Shown: positions 53,196 through 61,903 of the stretch, in pieces | Numbering within the stretch: the first letter of the stretch is position 1 | Layout of the letters: every line of letters starts with the position of its first letter | Assembly (NCBI RefSeq): GCF_947498095.1 | Contig: NZ_CANMJE010000001.1 | Span: forward strand, 124,001 to 188,000 | DNA from: an uncultured Shimia sp. | Lineage (GTDB): Bacteria > Pseudomonadota > Alphaproteobacteria > Rhodobacterales > Rhodobacteraceae | Length of the DNA stretch: 64,000 nt | Reading direction: 5' to 3' | Translations under genes and position numbers: made by a program | The notes under the pieces: generated by a model | Told to the model about the DNA's origin: nothing | The model's input: only the letters and a program-made list of their open reading frames with translations | Database searches by the model: none

Positions 53196-54626
53196 ATGAT
53201 TGAGAAACGTCAGTTCTACATCAACGGCGCTTGGGTTGACCCGGTGTCCCCCCGCGACATGGATGTCATCGACCCGGCCACCGAAGAAGTCTGCGCCGTG
53301 ATTTCCATCGGCGACCGAGCGGATACAGACGCCGCTGTCGCCGCGGCCAAGGCGGCATTCCCAAGCTGGGCGGCCACGCCGCTAGAAGAGCGCATCGCGC
53401 TAATCCGCAAGCTGGGTGAAGTTTACAAGGCAGGCCGTGACGACATGGCCGAAGCCATGCGCGCCGAAATGGGTGCGCCGATCGATCTGGCTCGCACCAG
53501 CCAGTGGGGCACTGGCACGTGGCATATCGACGGGTTTCTCGACGCGCTGGAAGGGTTCGAGTTCGAAAGAGCCTATAAAGACGTCGACCGTATCCGGCTT
53601 GAGCCAATCGGCGTTTGCGGCATGATTACACCTTGGAACTGGCCAATGAACCAAGTGTTCCTCAAGGCCGTCCCGGCGATGGCCGTGGGCTGCACGATGG
53701 TCCTGAAGCCATCCGAGATCGCGCCCCTGTCTTCTATTCTGTTTGCCGAAATGGTCGACAAAGCCGGCTTCCCGGCAGGCGTGTTTAACATGGTGAATGG
53801 CGATGGTGTGGGCGTCGGTTCGCAACTGTCGGCGCATCCAGACGTTGACATGATCTCGTTCACCGGGTCGACCCGTGCGGGAACAGCAATCACCAAAGCT
53901 GCCGCAGATTCCCTGAAACGCGTCAGCCTAGAGCTGGGCGGCAAAGGCGCCAATGTGGTGTTTGCTGATGCGGACGAAAAGGCTGTCAAACGCGGCGTGA
54001 TACACTGCATGAACAACACGGGCCAGTCATGTAACGCGCCAACCCGGATGCTGGTCGAACGCTCGCGTTACGACGAGGCCGTGGAACAAGCCAAAGCCGC
54101 GGCTGAGGCGACCACAGTCGGGCCAACCACGGAAAGTGGCCGTCATATCGGTCCCGTGGTCAGCGAGCTGCAATACAACAAAATCCAAGGGCTAATTGAA
54201 ACTGGTATCAAAGAGGGCGCAACCCTCCTGGCAGGTGGCCTGGGCCGCCCCGAAGGCGTGAACAAAGGTTATTATGTGCGCCCAACGGTTTTTGCCGACG
54301 TAACCCCCGAAATGACCATCTATCGCGAAGAGATTTTTGGCCCGGTTCTGGCAATGACCCCGTTTGACAGCGAAGAGCAGGCGGTTGAGATGGCCAATGA
54401 CACGGTTTACGGCCTGACGAACTACATCCAGACCGAAGATCCGGCAAAACGTCTGCGCATGGCGCGCGCCGTACGCTCAGGTATGGTGGAAACCAATGGC
54501 GTCGGCCGCCAGTTGGGCTCACCTTTTGGCGGCTACGGCCAATCGGGCAACGGCCGTGAGGGCGGTGTCTGGGGTATCGAAGAGTTCTGCGAAGTTAAAG
54601 CGATCTCGGGCTGCCCCTGGAAATAG
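53196..54626 (+). CDS. NAD(P)-dependent aldehyde dehydrogenase
   Basis: A 476-residue ALDH-superfamily enzyme. VCGMITPWNWPMNQVFLK (NAD-binding and catalytic Asn, about residue 145), SFTGSTRAGTAI (about 225), SLELGGKGANVVFAD (general-base Glu, about 250) and NNTGQSCNAPTRML (catalytic Cys, about 283) are present, and EIFGPVLAMTPF follows. The aldehyde substrate is not deducible; close relatives are general or aromatic-semialdehyde dehydrogenases. GGAGGATTACC before 53196 sets the start; the longer in-frame version includes the divergent promoter region. A terminator follows. Confidence 0.93.
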   Translation: MIEKRQFYINGAWVDPVSPRDMDVIDPATEEVCAVISIGDRADTDAAVAAAKAAFPSWAATPLEERIALIRKLGEVYKAGRDDMAEAMRAEMGAPIDLARTSQWGTGTWHIDGFLDALEGFEFERAYKDVDRIRLEPIGVCGMITPWNWPMNQVFLKAVPAMAVGCTMVLKPSEIAPLSSILFAEMVDKAGFPAGVFNMVNGDGVGVGSQLSAHPDVDMISFTGSTRAGTAITKAAADSLKRVSLELGGKGANVVFADADEKAVKRGVIHCMNNTGQSCNAPTRMLVERSRYDEAVEQAKAAAEATTVGPTTESGRHIGPVVSELQYNKIQGLIETGIKEGATLLAGGLGRPEGVNKGYYVRPTVFADVTPEMTIYREEIFGPVLAMTPFDSEEQAVEMANDTVYGLTNYIQTEDPAKRLRMARAVRSGMVETNGVGRQLGSPFGGYGQSGNGREGGVWGIEEFCEVKAISGCPWK

Positions 54627-54649
54627 GCTGACACGAGGAAACATCAAAG

Positions 54650-54686
54650 ACGCCGGGGTAGTATCCCCGGCGTTTCTGTTTTTATC
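54650..54686 (+). terminator. Rho-independent terminator of the aldehyde dehydrogenase gene
   Basis: ACGCCGGGG pairs perfectly with CCCCGGCGT (6-base loop) and is followed by TTCTGTTTTTAT. It starts 24 bases past the stop codon. Confidence 0.9.
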
Positions 54687-54726
54687 GATGCTTCGCATGG
54701 CCACAAATACACCGATTTGAATTGGC

Positions 54727-55383
54727 TCAGAACGGGGCTTTGGCGCGAAAACTCATGCCGCGACCGCCATCAGGGTGCTTCAGACGCAACTCTTCTGAAT
54801 GCAACATGAGTCGATCATAGTCTTCACGTGCTGCGCCTTCGGCATAAAGCGGATCACCCAGAATGGGATGGCCCAACGCCAGCATATGCACACGCAACTG
54901 ATGGCTGCGACCTGTCTTGGGCATCAGGCGCACGCGGGTTTCGGTATCCGTCTGTCTTAGCACGCGCCAATCTGTAGACGCTGCCTTGCCATTTTCATGA
55001 TCCACCATCTGCCGGGGGCGATTAGGCCAATCCACGATCAACGGCAAGTCCGCGGTGCCGGTCTTGGGCTCCAGCTTTCCAGCCAGTCGTGCAACGTAGG
55101 TTTTCTTGGTATAGCGTTTTTCGAACTGCAGTCCCAAGTGCCGTTGGGCGTGCGGCGTCAGGCCAAACACCATGACACCCGACGTGTCCCGATCCAGGCG
55201 ATGCACCAAAAGCGCGGTCGGAAAGACCAATTGCACACGGGACAACAGACAATCGGACAAATGCTCGCCCTTACCCGGTACTGACAACAAGCCCGCTGGT
55301 TTGTTCACCACTAGAATTTCGTGATCTTCATGCAGGACGTCCAGGGGGTCTTGCGGGGGGGTGTATTCAGATGAAACGGCCAT
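54727..55383 (-). CDS. RluA family pseudouridine synthase
   Basis: A 218-residue RNA pseudouridine synthase without an S4 domain. HEDHEILVVNKPAGLLSVPG (about residue 18) is the first motif. The catalytic aspartate is in LLVHRLDRDTSGVMVFG (about 58), then KKTYVARLAG and the terminal GRSHQLRVHMLALGHPILGDPLY (about 158). It is close to the RluA type, which modifies tRNA and 23S rRNA, but the target cannot be assigned. Convergent with the aldehyde dehydrogenase. Confidence 0.92.
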   Translation of the reverse strand: MAVSSEYTPPQDPLDVLHEDHEILVVNKPAGLLSVPGKGEHLSDCLLSRVQLVFPTALLVHRLDRDTSGVMVFGLTPHAQRHLGLQFEKRYTKKTYVARLAGKLEPKTGTADLPLIVDWPNRPRQMVDHENGKAASTDWRVLRQTDTETRVRLMPKTGRSHQLRVHMLALGHPILGDPLYAEGAAREDYDRLMLHSEELRLKHPDGGRGMSFRAKAPF

Positions 55384-55483
55384 GCGCCCGCTTTAGAGTG
55401 TGGCGCGACGCGGGGCAACCCAACGTCAGCCTTGATAGAGCGATGAATTTCGGCAGGCTTGGTTCAACCACGGAGGACGTTCC

Positions 55484-55894
55484 ATGCACCCAACCATTCA
55501 ACGCATGACCGATGTCATCGCCTCAGGCGACAACGCCAAGATCATCGAATTTCTTGCTGAGGATGTACAATTCCTCCCACCAACCTATTGGAAAACCTGG
55601 ACAGGGCGCGAACCCTGTGCGGCGATCCTTGGTCATGTGGGGCAGATTTTTTCCGACTTTAGGTATCGCCGCTTCATGGGGGACGGCAATGACTGGGCCT
55701 TGGAGTTTCAATGCAAGATCGGCGATCTCGACGCAGTGGGGGTTGATCTCATTACGCTGAATGACGAGGGGCTGGTTTCAAAATTTGAAGTCGTAATGCG
55801 GCCTTACAAATCTGTGGGCGTTCTGCGGGACGAGATGATGGCCCGGGTAACGACAGACCCGCGGCTCCTGAAGTTTCAGGATGCTTTGAGCTAA
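55484..55894 (+). CDS. NTF2/SnoaL-like protein
   Basis: A 136-residue protein with the cone-shaped NTF2-like fold: PTIQRMTDVIASGDNAKIIEFLAEDVQF (first helices and strand), then TYWKTWTGREPCAAILGHVGQIF and the terminal curved sheet FQCKIGDLDAVGVDLITLNDEGLVSKFEVVMRP (read in parts). Members include isomerases, hydrolases and non-enzymatic binding proteins. Function unknown. ACGGAGGACGTTCC precedes the ATG. The SGNH hydrolase starts 2 bases after its stop, so the pair is one operon. Confidence 0.82.
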   Translation: MHPTIQRMTDVIASGDNAKIIEFLAEDVQFLPPTYWKTWTGREPCAAILGHVGQIFSDFRYRRFMGDGNDWALEFQCKIGDLDAVGVDLITLNDEGLVSKFEVVMRPYKSVGVLRDEMMARVTTDPRLLKFQDALS

Positions 55895-55896
55895 CT

Positions 55897-56655
55897 GTGA
55901 TTGCGTCAGACCAAATCTTACGACTTCTGCTGGCATCTCTTTTGCTGGCGCAGGGGCTTTGGGTGCGGTGGCGCTCCCTTCAATTGCCAGAACCTCCAGG
56001 ACCGCGCGCTGGTGGCACGGGCGAAGGGCTACGGCTCCTGATCCTTGGCGACAGTTCCGCTGCCGGGGTCGGGGCCACATCTCAGGCCACTGCCCTCAGT
56101 GGACAGCTAAGCGAGGCCCTAGGCACGAATGGCCCACTGACCTGGCATTTGGAAGCCGAAACCGGCGCAACCACCAAAACCTCTTTGTCGAAACTCGGGC
56201 AATTGCCTCAAATCCCTTTTGACATCGCTTTGCTGGTACACGGGGTGAATGACACCACCCGATTTCGGTCGAAAAAAAGGTTCCTAGCCCAACAAACCAA
56301 GCTGATTGAGCAGCTGAAGTCGACCCACGGGATCAGGCATTTCATTCTGTCCGGCCTGCCGCCCATGCATCACTTTCCGCTGTTGCCTCAGCCATTGCGC
56401 TGGGTGTTAGGGTGCCATGCCGCGCGGTTAGACAGGGTGTTGGTTGGATTGGCAGCTATGAGACCCGACTGCGATCACCTCGCACTGAACTTGCCTTATG
56501 AGCCGCGTTTCGTAGCCGAGGATGGCTATCACCCTTCGGAGGCGGCCTATGCCGAATGGGCTGCGATGTTGGTTCAGACAATGGACAAAAACAACCTGGA
56601 CCCTCGCCTTGAAGTGGCTCGATTAGCGAGTTCGGAGTCATTCGCCGCCAATTGA
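55897..56655 (+). CDS. Membrane-anchored SGNH/GDSL hydrolase
   Basis: A 252-residue protein with a short hydrophobic N-terminus (about residues 4-23, DQILRLLLASLLLAQGLW). The SGNH domain has LLILGDSSAAGVGATSQ (nucleophile Ser, about 46), LEAETGATTKTSL, LLVHGVNDTTRF (Asn/Asp block, about 112) and EDGYHPSEAAYAEWA with the Asp-His pair near 210. Probably a periplasmic esterase or thioesterase of lysophospholipase type. The start is GTG at 55897, 2 bases after the NTF2-like stop, implying translational coupling. Confidence 0.87.
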   Translation: MIASDQILRLLLASLLLAQGLWVRWRSLQLPEPPGPRAGGTGEGLRLLILGDSSAAGVGATSQATALSGQLSEALGTNGPLTWHLEAETGATTKTSLSKLGQLPQIPFDIALLVHGVNDTTRFRSKKRFLAQQTKLIEQLKSTHGIRHFILSGLPPMHHFPLLPQPLRWVLGCHAARLDRVLVGLAAMRPDCDHLALNLPYEPRFVAEDGYHPSEAAYAEWAAMLVQTMDKNNLDPRLEVARLASSESFAAN

Positions 56656-56711
56656 CCCAATCGGCAAAAAATCTATGTCCTCTCCTATCTGGAATTTGAG
56701 GAGTTTGGCTG

Positions 56712-57338
56712 ATGAGATTTTTGTTGATCGTTGCGGGGCTGTTGTTAGGCTCACCCGCACTCGCAGATATGTCGCCGGCGGTTGATGGCTGTATCGACCA
56801 GCTACGCAAGGTTGGGGGGCCAGACGCCCGTAATGGCGGTGAAGTCTTGAGCCAGCAGTATTCCCAGGCAGGAACACTGGTGAAGTTGCGCGATGCCGGT
56901 GGAACGGTGTGGGAGTGCATTGGATACGAGGACGGTGCGGTCGGCGATCTACGCGTCGTTGAGGCGGCCGATGACGGACAGGGTGCAATGGCCGGATCAG
57001 CGGCGGGCATGAGCAACCAAACCGGAGACGTGCAGGTCAAATTTGCCAAGGGAACCAGCGGGGCAACGCTATCCAATGCACTGGGGTCATCGGACGCCGT
57101 ACGTTATGTTCTGGGCGCCCGCTCTGAGCAGTTCCTGAACGTGGAGTTGCGTGGTAACAGCGACTTCTTGAACTACATTATCTATGTCCCAAGCGGCGAC
57201 ATCCTGTTTGAATCCAGCCAGGGCGGGTACAAGTATCGAGGCCAGCTTTATGAGAGCGGCGATCACGTGGTCGAAGTGTTCTACAACGGCGATCCCGGCA
57301 CCGAAGGCGCGTTTGATATACTCTTTCAGATCGACTGA
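56712..57338 (+). CDS. Secreted hypothetical protein
   Basis: A 208-residue protein with a signal peptide (about residues 1-19, RFLLIVAGLLLGSPALAD). The mature part begins with MSPAVDGCIDQLRKVGGPDARNG, contains CIGYEDGAVGDLRVVEAADDG and ends in a beta-rich region (YIIYVPSGDILFESSQGGYKYRGQLYESGDHVVEVFYNG, in parts) resembling sugar- or ligand-binding beta folds. Two cysteines could form a disulfide. No family is recognised with confidence; the GQLYESGDHVVEV style is common in periplasmic inhibitor or PliI-like proteins, offered only as a thought. A bidirectional terminator follows. Confidence 0.75.
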   Translation: MRFLLIVAGLLLGSPALADMSPAVDGCIDQLRKVGGPDARNGGEVLSQQYSQAGTLVKLRDAGGTVWECIGYEDGAVGDLRVVEAADDGQGAMAGSAAGMSNQTGDVQVKFAKGTSGATLSNALGSSDAVRYVLGARSEQFLNVELRGNSDFLNYIIYVPSGDILFESSQGGYKYRGQLYESGDHVVEVFYNGDPGTEGAFDILFQID

Positions 57339-57343
57339 CCCAC

Positions 57344-57378
57344 AAAAAAACGCGGCTCCCATAGGCGCCGCGTTTTTT
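57344..57378. terminator. Bidirectional Rho-independent terminator
   Basis: A-run, CGCGGC, 10-base loop, GCCGCG, T-run (57344-57378). It serves both the plus-strand secreted protein gene and the converging minus-strand dimethylglycine dehydrogenase operon. Confidence 0.9.
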
Positions 57379-57397
57379 GGTTTCGTGATTAGGTCAC

Positions 57398-59848
57398 TCA
57401 GACCTTTACGCGTTCCGATGTGGGATCATACATCGGCTTGAGCGACGCTTCGGCACGCACCTTGGTGCCCATAACGTCAATCTCATAGGTCGAGGCCAGA
57501 ACGTCCGCTGCTTTTTCGCCAGCACATGGCACATAGCCCAGACCCATCGCGCCACCCAGATGGTGGCCATAGGACCCAGACGACAGGTAACCCACGTACT
57601 CACCGTCACGGATGATCGGCTCGTTGTGGTAGAGCAGCGGTTCCGGATCCGTCAGCTTGAACTGCAGCATTCGGTTCTGCGGGCCGGTTTCCTTGCGTTT
57701 CAACACGGCCTCGCGGCCGATAAAGTCCGGCTTGGTCGCCTTGACTGCAAAGCCAAGGCCGGCGTCAACAACGTGATCTTCGCTGGTGATGTCGTGACCG
57801 AAGTGACGGAAACCTTTTTCGATGCGGCAAGTGTCCATCATGTGCATGCCGCACAGCTTCAGACCCATGTCCTGACCCGCCTCGTAGAGGGTCTCAAACA
57901 CATGGCCGGCCATGTCCGAGGAGATATAGACCTCCCATCCCAGCTCACCCACATAAGTCACACGGTGCACACGGGCCAGGCCCATGCCGATCTCAATTTC
58001 CTGTGCGGTGCCAAAGGGATTCACGTCATTGGTGAAAGTGTTCGGCGACACCGCTTCAAGCAGCGCGCGTGACCGTGGCCCCATGACCGCCAGCGTGGCC
58101 TCGGCCGCAGTGATGTCGGTGATCGAGACGTTGAAATCGCCCTTGTTCCGCTCCATCCAGACCTGATCGTGATAGCGCGTCGCGGCCGGGGTCACGACCA
58201 GATAGGTGTTGGTCGAAATCCGGGTGATGGTGACGTCTGCCTCGATACCGCCGGAGTGGTTGAGGAACTGCGAATAGACAATCTTGCCATGTGGCACGTC
58301 GTATTCGCCGCCCGCGATATAGTTCAGGTAGCGGGTGGCATCTGGTCCTTCGACGCGCAGTTTGCCAAAGGACGACATGTCATACATGCCGACGTTCTGG
58401 CGGATCGCCATGTGCTCTTCGCGCACGTTGTCGAAAAAGTTCTGACGCTTCCAAGTGTACTGGTATTCCGCCTCTTGATTGTCGCGGGCGAACCAGTTGG
58501 CACGTTCCCAACCGGCCAGTTCACCAAACACCGCGCCACGCTCTTTCAGGTGATAGTGGAATGGCGTGCGACGAATGCCTCGCGCGGTCTCTTTCTGACG
58601 GAAGGGATAGTGATCGGCATAAAGCAGACCCAGCGTTTCCTTGGAGCGTTCGTAAAGGTACTTCTTGTTGCCTTGGAAAGGTTGCATGCGGCTGATGTCC
58701 ACATCACCCAGATCAAACGGCTTTTCGCCTGTGTCCATCCACTGCGCCAGCGCCATGCCTGCGCCACCAGCCGACTGAATGCCGACCGAGTTAAAGCCCG
58801 CGGCGACCCAGAAGTTGTTCAGTTCCGGCGCAAGGCCAAGGTGATAGGCGTCATCCGGCGTGAAGCTTTCGGGACCGTTAAAGAAGGTGTGAATACCGGC
58901 CTCGGCCAGCAGCGGCACGCGCTCGACTGCCATCTCGAGGATCGGCTCAAAGTGGTCGAAATCTTCGGGCAGCTGATCGAATTCAAAGTCCTTGGGGATG
59001 CCGTCATTGGCCCATGGCTTGGACTCGGGCTCAAACGCGCCCAAAAGGATCTTGCCTGCGTCTTCCTTGTAATAGGCATATTCATCGGGCACGCGCAGCA
59101 CTGGTAGCTGCTTCATGCCGTCGATGTTTTCGGTCACGATGTAGAAGTGTTCGCAAGCCTGAAGCGGCACGCTGACGTCGGCCATCTTGCCGACCTCATG
59201 GCCCCACATACCACCACAGTTCACCACCATATCGCATTCGATGTGGCCCGAGGCTGTTCCGTCGTCGGATTCCCAATCGACGCCACGCACAAAGCGGCCT
59301 TCTTTGGCGATCCCAGTGACCTTGGTGCGTTCCTTGACGATGGCACCGCCAAGACGGGCACCTTTGGCCAGCGCCAACGCGATATTGGCCGGGTCGCCCT
59401 GACCGTCGAGCGGCAGATAGACAGCGCCTTTGACGCCATCAAGATTGATGTGCGGATAAAGCTCTTGCACACGCTCGTTGGAAATCTCTTCGACTTCGAC
59501 GCCAAAGGCGCGGGCCATAGCGGCCTGGCGATAGATTTCTTCCTTGCGCTCTTCCGTCAGAGCCACCGTGATCGATCCACAGCGTTTAAATCCAGTGGCG
59601 ACACCGGTTTCTGCTTCGAGGTTGCCGTAAAGCTCTTGCGAGTACTTGGCGAGTTTGGTCATGTTCGCTGTTGCCCGCAACTGAGCGATCAGGCCAGCGG
59701 CATGCCATGTGGTGCCAGAGGTCAGCTGCTTGCGCTCGAGCAGTACAACGTCCTTCCAGCCGAGTTTTGTCAGGTGGTACGCCACCGAGCAGCCAATAAC
59801 ACCGCCACCGATAATGACCACACGGGCCTTGTTAGGAAGATCAGCCAT
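57398..59848 (-). CDS. Dimethylglycine/sarcosine dehydrogenase-type FAD-GcvT protein
   Basis: An 816-residue two-part enzyme. The N-terminal FAD oxidoreductase starts ARVVIIGGGVIGCSVAYHL and has SGTTWHAAGLIAQLR (about residue 47), where the His is the usual covalent FAD attachment site. The C-terminal half is GcvT-like: YLNYIAGGEYDVPHGKIVYSQFLN (about 515), a folate-binding domain, then YTSELGWEVYISSD and ETGPQNRMLQFKL. These enzymes demethylate dimethylglycine or sarcosine and pass the carbon to tetrahydrofolate. GGAGA 5 bases upstream places the start at 59848. Last gene of a four-gene operon with a paralogue at 61904. Confidence 0.92.
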   Translation of the reverse strand: MADLPNKARVVIIGGGVIGCSVAYHLTKLGWKDVVLLERKQLTSGTTWHAAGLIAQLRATANMTKLAKYSQELYGNLEAETGVATGFKRCGSITVALTEERKEEIYRQAAMARAFGVEVEEISNERVQELYPHINLDGVKGAVYLPLDGQGDPANIALALAKGARLGGAIVKERTKVTGIAKEGRFVRGVDWESDDGTASGHIECDMVVNCGGMWGHEVGKMADVSVPLQACEHFYIVTENIDGMKQLPVLRVPDEYAYYKEDAGKILLGAFEPESKPWANDGIPKDFEFDQLPEDFDHFEPILEMAVERVPLLAEAGIHTFFNGPESFTPDDAYHLGLAPELNNFWVAAGFNSVGIQSAGGAGMALAQWMDTGEKPFDLGDVDISRMQPFQGNKKYLYERSKETLGLLYADHYPFRQKETARGIRRTPFHYHLKERGAVFGELAGWERANWFARDNQEAEYQYTWKRQNFFDNVREEHMAIRQNVGMYDMSSFGKLRVEGPDATRYLNYIAGGEYDVPHGKIVYSQFLNHSGGIEADVTITRISTNTYLVVTPAATRYHDQVWMERNKGDFNVSITDITAAEATLAVMGPRSRALLEAVSPNTFTNDVNPFGTAQEIEIGMGLARVHRVTYVGELGWEVYISSDMAGHVFETLYEAGQDMGLKLCGMHMMDTCRIEKGFRHFGHDITSEDHVVDAGLGFAVKATKPDFIGREAVLKRKETGPQNRMLQFKLTDPEPLLYHNEPIIRDGEYVGYLSSGSYGHHLGGAMGLGYVPCAGEKAADVLASTYEIDVMGTKVRAEASLKPMYDPTSERVKV

Positions 59849-59945
59849 CAGGTTCTCCAACGATCTTGAGTCGGGCAAACAATGCCATTTTCACGCGACA
59901 GAAAATGTGCCGAATGCGTCACGGGATAATGGGGAAACACCGCGC

Positions 59946-60932
59946 TCATATACGCGCCTGTCTACGTTGCTTGCGCATGGCCAGCGGGGTGATTCCGAAA
60001 AAGGTTTTGTAGAGCCCGCTGAAACCGCTTCCAAAGCCGCAGGCCAGGCCAATTTCCCGCACGCTCATCGTTGTGTTCATCAACAGATTGTTGGCCTTGG
60101 CCAACCGCAATTCGCGGTAGTAGGTATTGGGCGTCGTGTCCAAATACATGCGGAATTTGCGCTCAAGAGAGCGATTTGAAATCTCAAGAACCCGCACGAT
60201 TTCATTGATCGGAAGGGGCTCTTCGATGTTGGCGCTCATGAGTTCGATGCACTCGTCCAGCTCACTGTCGCCGGTCTGTGTCCCTCGCGTGCCGCTAAAC
60301 GGTTGCTGGGTGGAAAAGTCCCGAATGCGCTCGTGCAGCAGGATGTCTGCCACTGTGTTGCGAATGGCTGCAGAGACGTGGCGACCGATCAAGGCCAATA
60401 GAATGTCCACAGTGGCTTCCATTCCGGCGCAGGTTGCAATCTGGCCGTCCTGCGCGGCCAGTGTGGCGCCTGATCTAAACGCGACATGCCGTTCGCGCTG
60501 CAACGTGGTGTTTTCCCAGTGCGTCGTCAGGGCTGCGTGTTTGTCACCATGTTCCGAGATATAACGGCTGGCGGCCTCGGACAGGAGGAACACCTGAGCG
60601 TCGCGGTGCGTGTATCTCGACAGTTTCGACCCCACGGCCAACGCCGGGTTGTCCGGGTTGGAATTGCCCAAAACAAATAGGTAATCCGCATCCGGACGGT
60701 CTGGCAAAGGCTTGGTCTCGACCAATGCACCGGTTCTGCTACGGACAAACCCACCAGTCAGCGAACGATAGGTCCACTCAAACAACGGACGAACGCTGAC
60801 ACGATTGGCGATCATCAGTACATCGACGACACCGGCCAGCTCTGTCAGCACAAAATCGTCAGCCACAAGAACGTCAAAATGCCAACGTTTCGTCGAGGCG
60901 AGGAATTGGCTTTGTCGGTTTTCAAAAGTCAT
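59946..60932 (-). CDS. GlxA-type AraC family regulator
   Basis: A 328-residue regulator. The N-terminal DJ-1/PfpI-like domain (about 15-190) shows FDVLVADDFVLTELAGVVDVL and YLFVLGNSNPDNPA. The C-terminal AraC HTH domain has ISNRSLERKFRMYLDTTPNTYYRELRLAKANNLL and GLACGFGSGFSGLYKTFFGITPLAMR (in parts). Related GlxA/GbdR-type regulators activate glycine betaine and dimethylglycine catabolism, which fits the neighbours. It starts 3 bases after the homocysteine methyltransferase stop, within the same operon. Confidence 0.92.
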   Translation of the reverse strand: MTFENRQSQFLASTKRWHFDVLVADDFVLTELAGVVDVLMIANRVSVRPLFEWTYRSLTGGFVRSRTGALVETKPLPDRPDADYLFVLGNSNPDNPALAVGSKLSRYTHRDAQVFLLSEAASRYISEHGDKHAALTTHWENTTLQRERHVAFRSGATLAAQDGQIATCAGMEATVDILLALIGRHVSAAIRNTVADILLHERIRDFSTQQPFSGTRGTQTGDSELDECIELMSANIEEPLPINEIVRVLEISNRSLERKFRMYLDTTPNTYYRELRLAKANNLLMNTTMSVREIGLACGFGSGFSGLYKTFFGITPLAMRKQRRQARI

Positions 60933-60935
60933 AGT

Positions 60936-61835
60936 TTAAACCACCTCATGTCCGTACGCGCGCAAGCGCTTGGACAATTCCGAGATATGGTCGGGACCAA
61001 CCTCGCAACAGCCGCCGACGATCGTGGCGCCCTGGTCGACCCAACCCATTACGAACTCGGCATAGGCGGCAGGATCCAAATCGCTGCGCTGCTCAAGCGC
61101 GTCTACAGTTGGCGCATCCTCAAGAAACCCTGCGGAGATTCGGGTGAACCCGTTCGCATAGGCACCAAAGGGCTTGCCAAAATCCTTGATGATCTCGAGC
61201 GCAGCCTGCACCGCCTCTGGGCGTGAACAGTTCACCAGAACGGCGGCGGGATTGTATTTGGCCACAAGTGGCCCAAGATCGCCCACGGGCTCACCTGACC
61301 GCAGGCGCGTGCCATCATCATCATCGACCGACACGGCGAGCCAGACAGGTTTGTCGGATTTCACCGCCGCCCGCAGCGCACCTTCGGATTGGTCAACTGA
61401 GGACATTGTCTCAATCAGCAAGATATCGACATGCGGTGACAAGAGACGCACAGGCTCTTCATACCTCTGCTCGGCTTCGGCGGGAGGAGGGCAAATATCA
61501 GGGCGATAGCTGGCCATCAGAGGCCCGAGCGACCCGGCGACACGGCCCGACCCGTGGGACTGTCGCGCGCTTTTGGCGGCGGTCGCGGCGGTGTCGGTCA
61601 GCTCTTCGATTTTGTCGGCAATGTCAGCGAGACGGCTCAGTCGGTCGCGCAACACTGCATAGGTATTGGTTGTTGCAACGGTTGCGCCCGCCTTGAAATA
61701 GGCGTCGTGGACCTCGCGCACCAGATCAGGGTGGTCGATCATCACGGAAGTTGACCACAACGGAGTCGCCCGGTCACCTGAGCGTTTGACCAGTTCCTGG
61801 CCGATGGAGCCATCCAAAAGCGTTATCTTGGTCAT
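60936..61835 (-). CDS. Homocysteine S-methyltransferase family protein (BHMT-like)
   Basis: A 299-residue zinc enzyme. It begins TKITLLDGSIGQELVKRSGD. The three zinc cysteines are visible in LVNCSRPEAV (about residue 210) and GGCCEVGPDHISEL (about 273). Members methylate homocysteine using S-methylmethionine, betaine or dimethylsulfonium compounds. Flanking dimethylglycine dehydrogenases favour betaine as donor, which would yield dimethylglycine for those enzymes; that is inference. GGGAG lies 8 bases before the ATG. It is the second gene in the operon, preceded by an intercistronic hairpin. Confidence 0.9.
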   Translation of the reverse strand: MTKITLLDGSIGQELVKRSGDRATPLWSTSVMIDHPDLVREVHDAYFKAGATVATTNTYAVLRDRLSRLADIADKIEELTDTAATAAKSARQSHGSGRVAGSLGPLMASYRPDICPPPAEAEQRYEEPVRLLSPHVDILLIETMSSVDQSEGALRAAVKSDKPVWLAVSVDDDDGTRLRSGEPVGDLGPLVAKYNPAAVLVNCSRPEAVQAALEIIKDFGKPFGAYANGFTRISAGFLEDAPTVDALEQRSDLDPAAYAEFVMGWVDQGATIVGGCCEVGPDHISELSKRLRAYGHEVV

Positions 61836-61854
61836 ATCAGCATCTCCCGTGTAC

Positions 61855-61879
61855 CACCGGGGCCGAATTGGCCCCGGTG
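61855..61879. other. Intercistronic hairpin in the methylamine operon
   Basis: CACCGGGGCC pairs perfectly with GGCCCCGGTG (loop GAATT), followed on the plus strand by a T-run at 61883-61890. It sits between two minus-strand genes. In the direction of transcription the T-run would be an A-run before the hairpin, so it would not terminate their mRNA. It may mark an RNA processing site or block antisense transcription. Confidence 0.7.
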
Positions 61880-61903
61880 AGGTTTTTTTTGAATCTCCCG
61901 CGA

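Noticed and set aside
58169-59869. Long plus-strand open frames opposite the dimethylglycine dehydrogenase
   Set aside because: They are in a fixed frame relation to the certain minus-strand gene and show no family motif or ribosome site.
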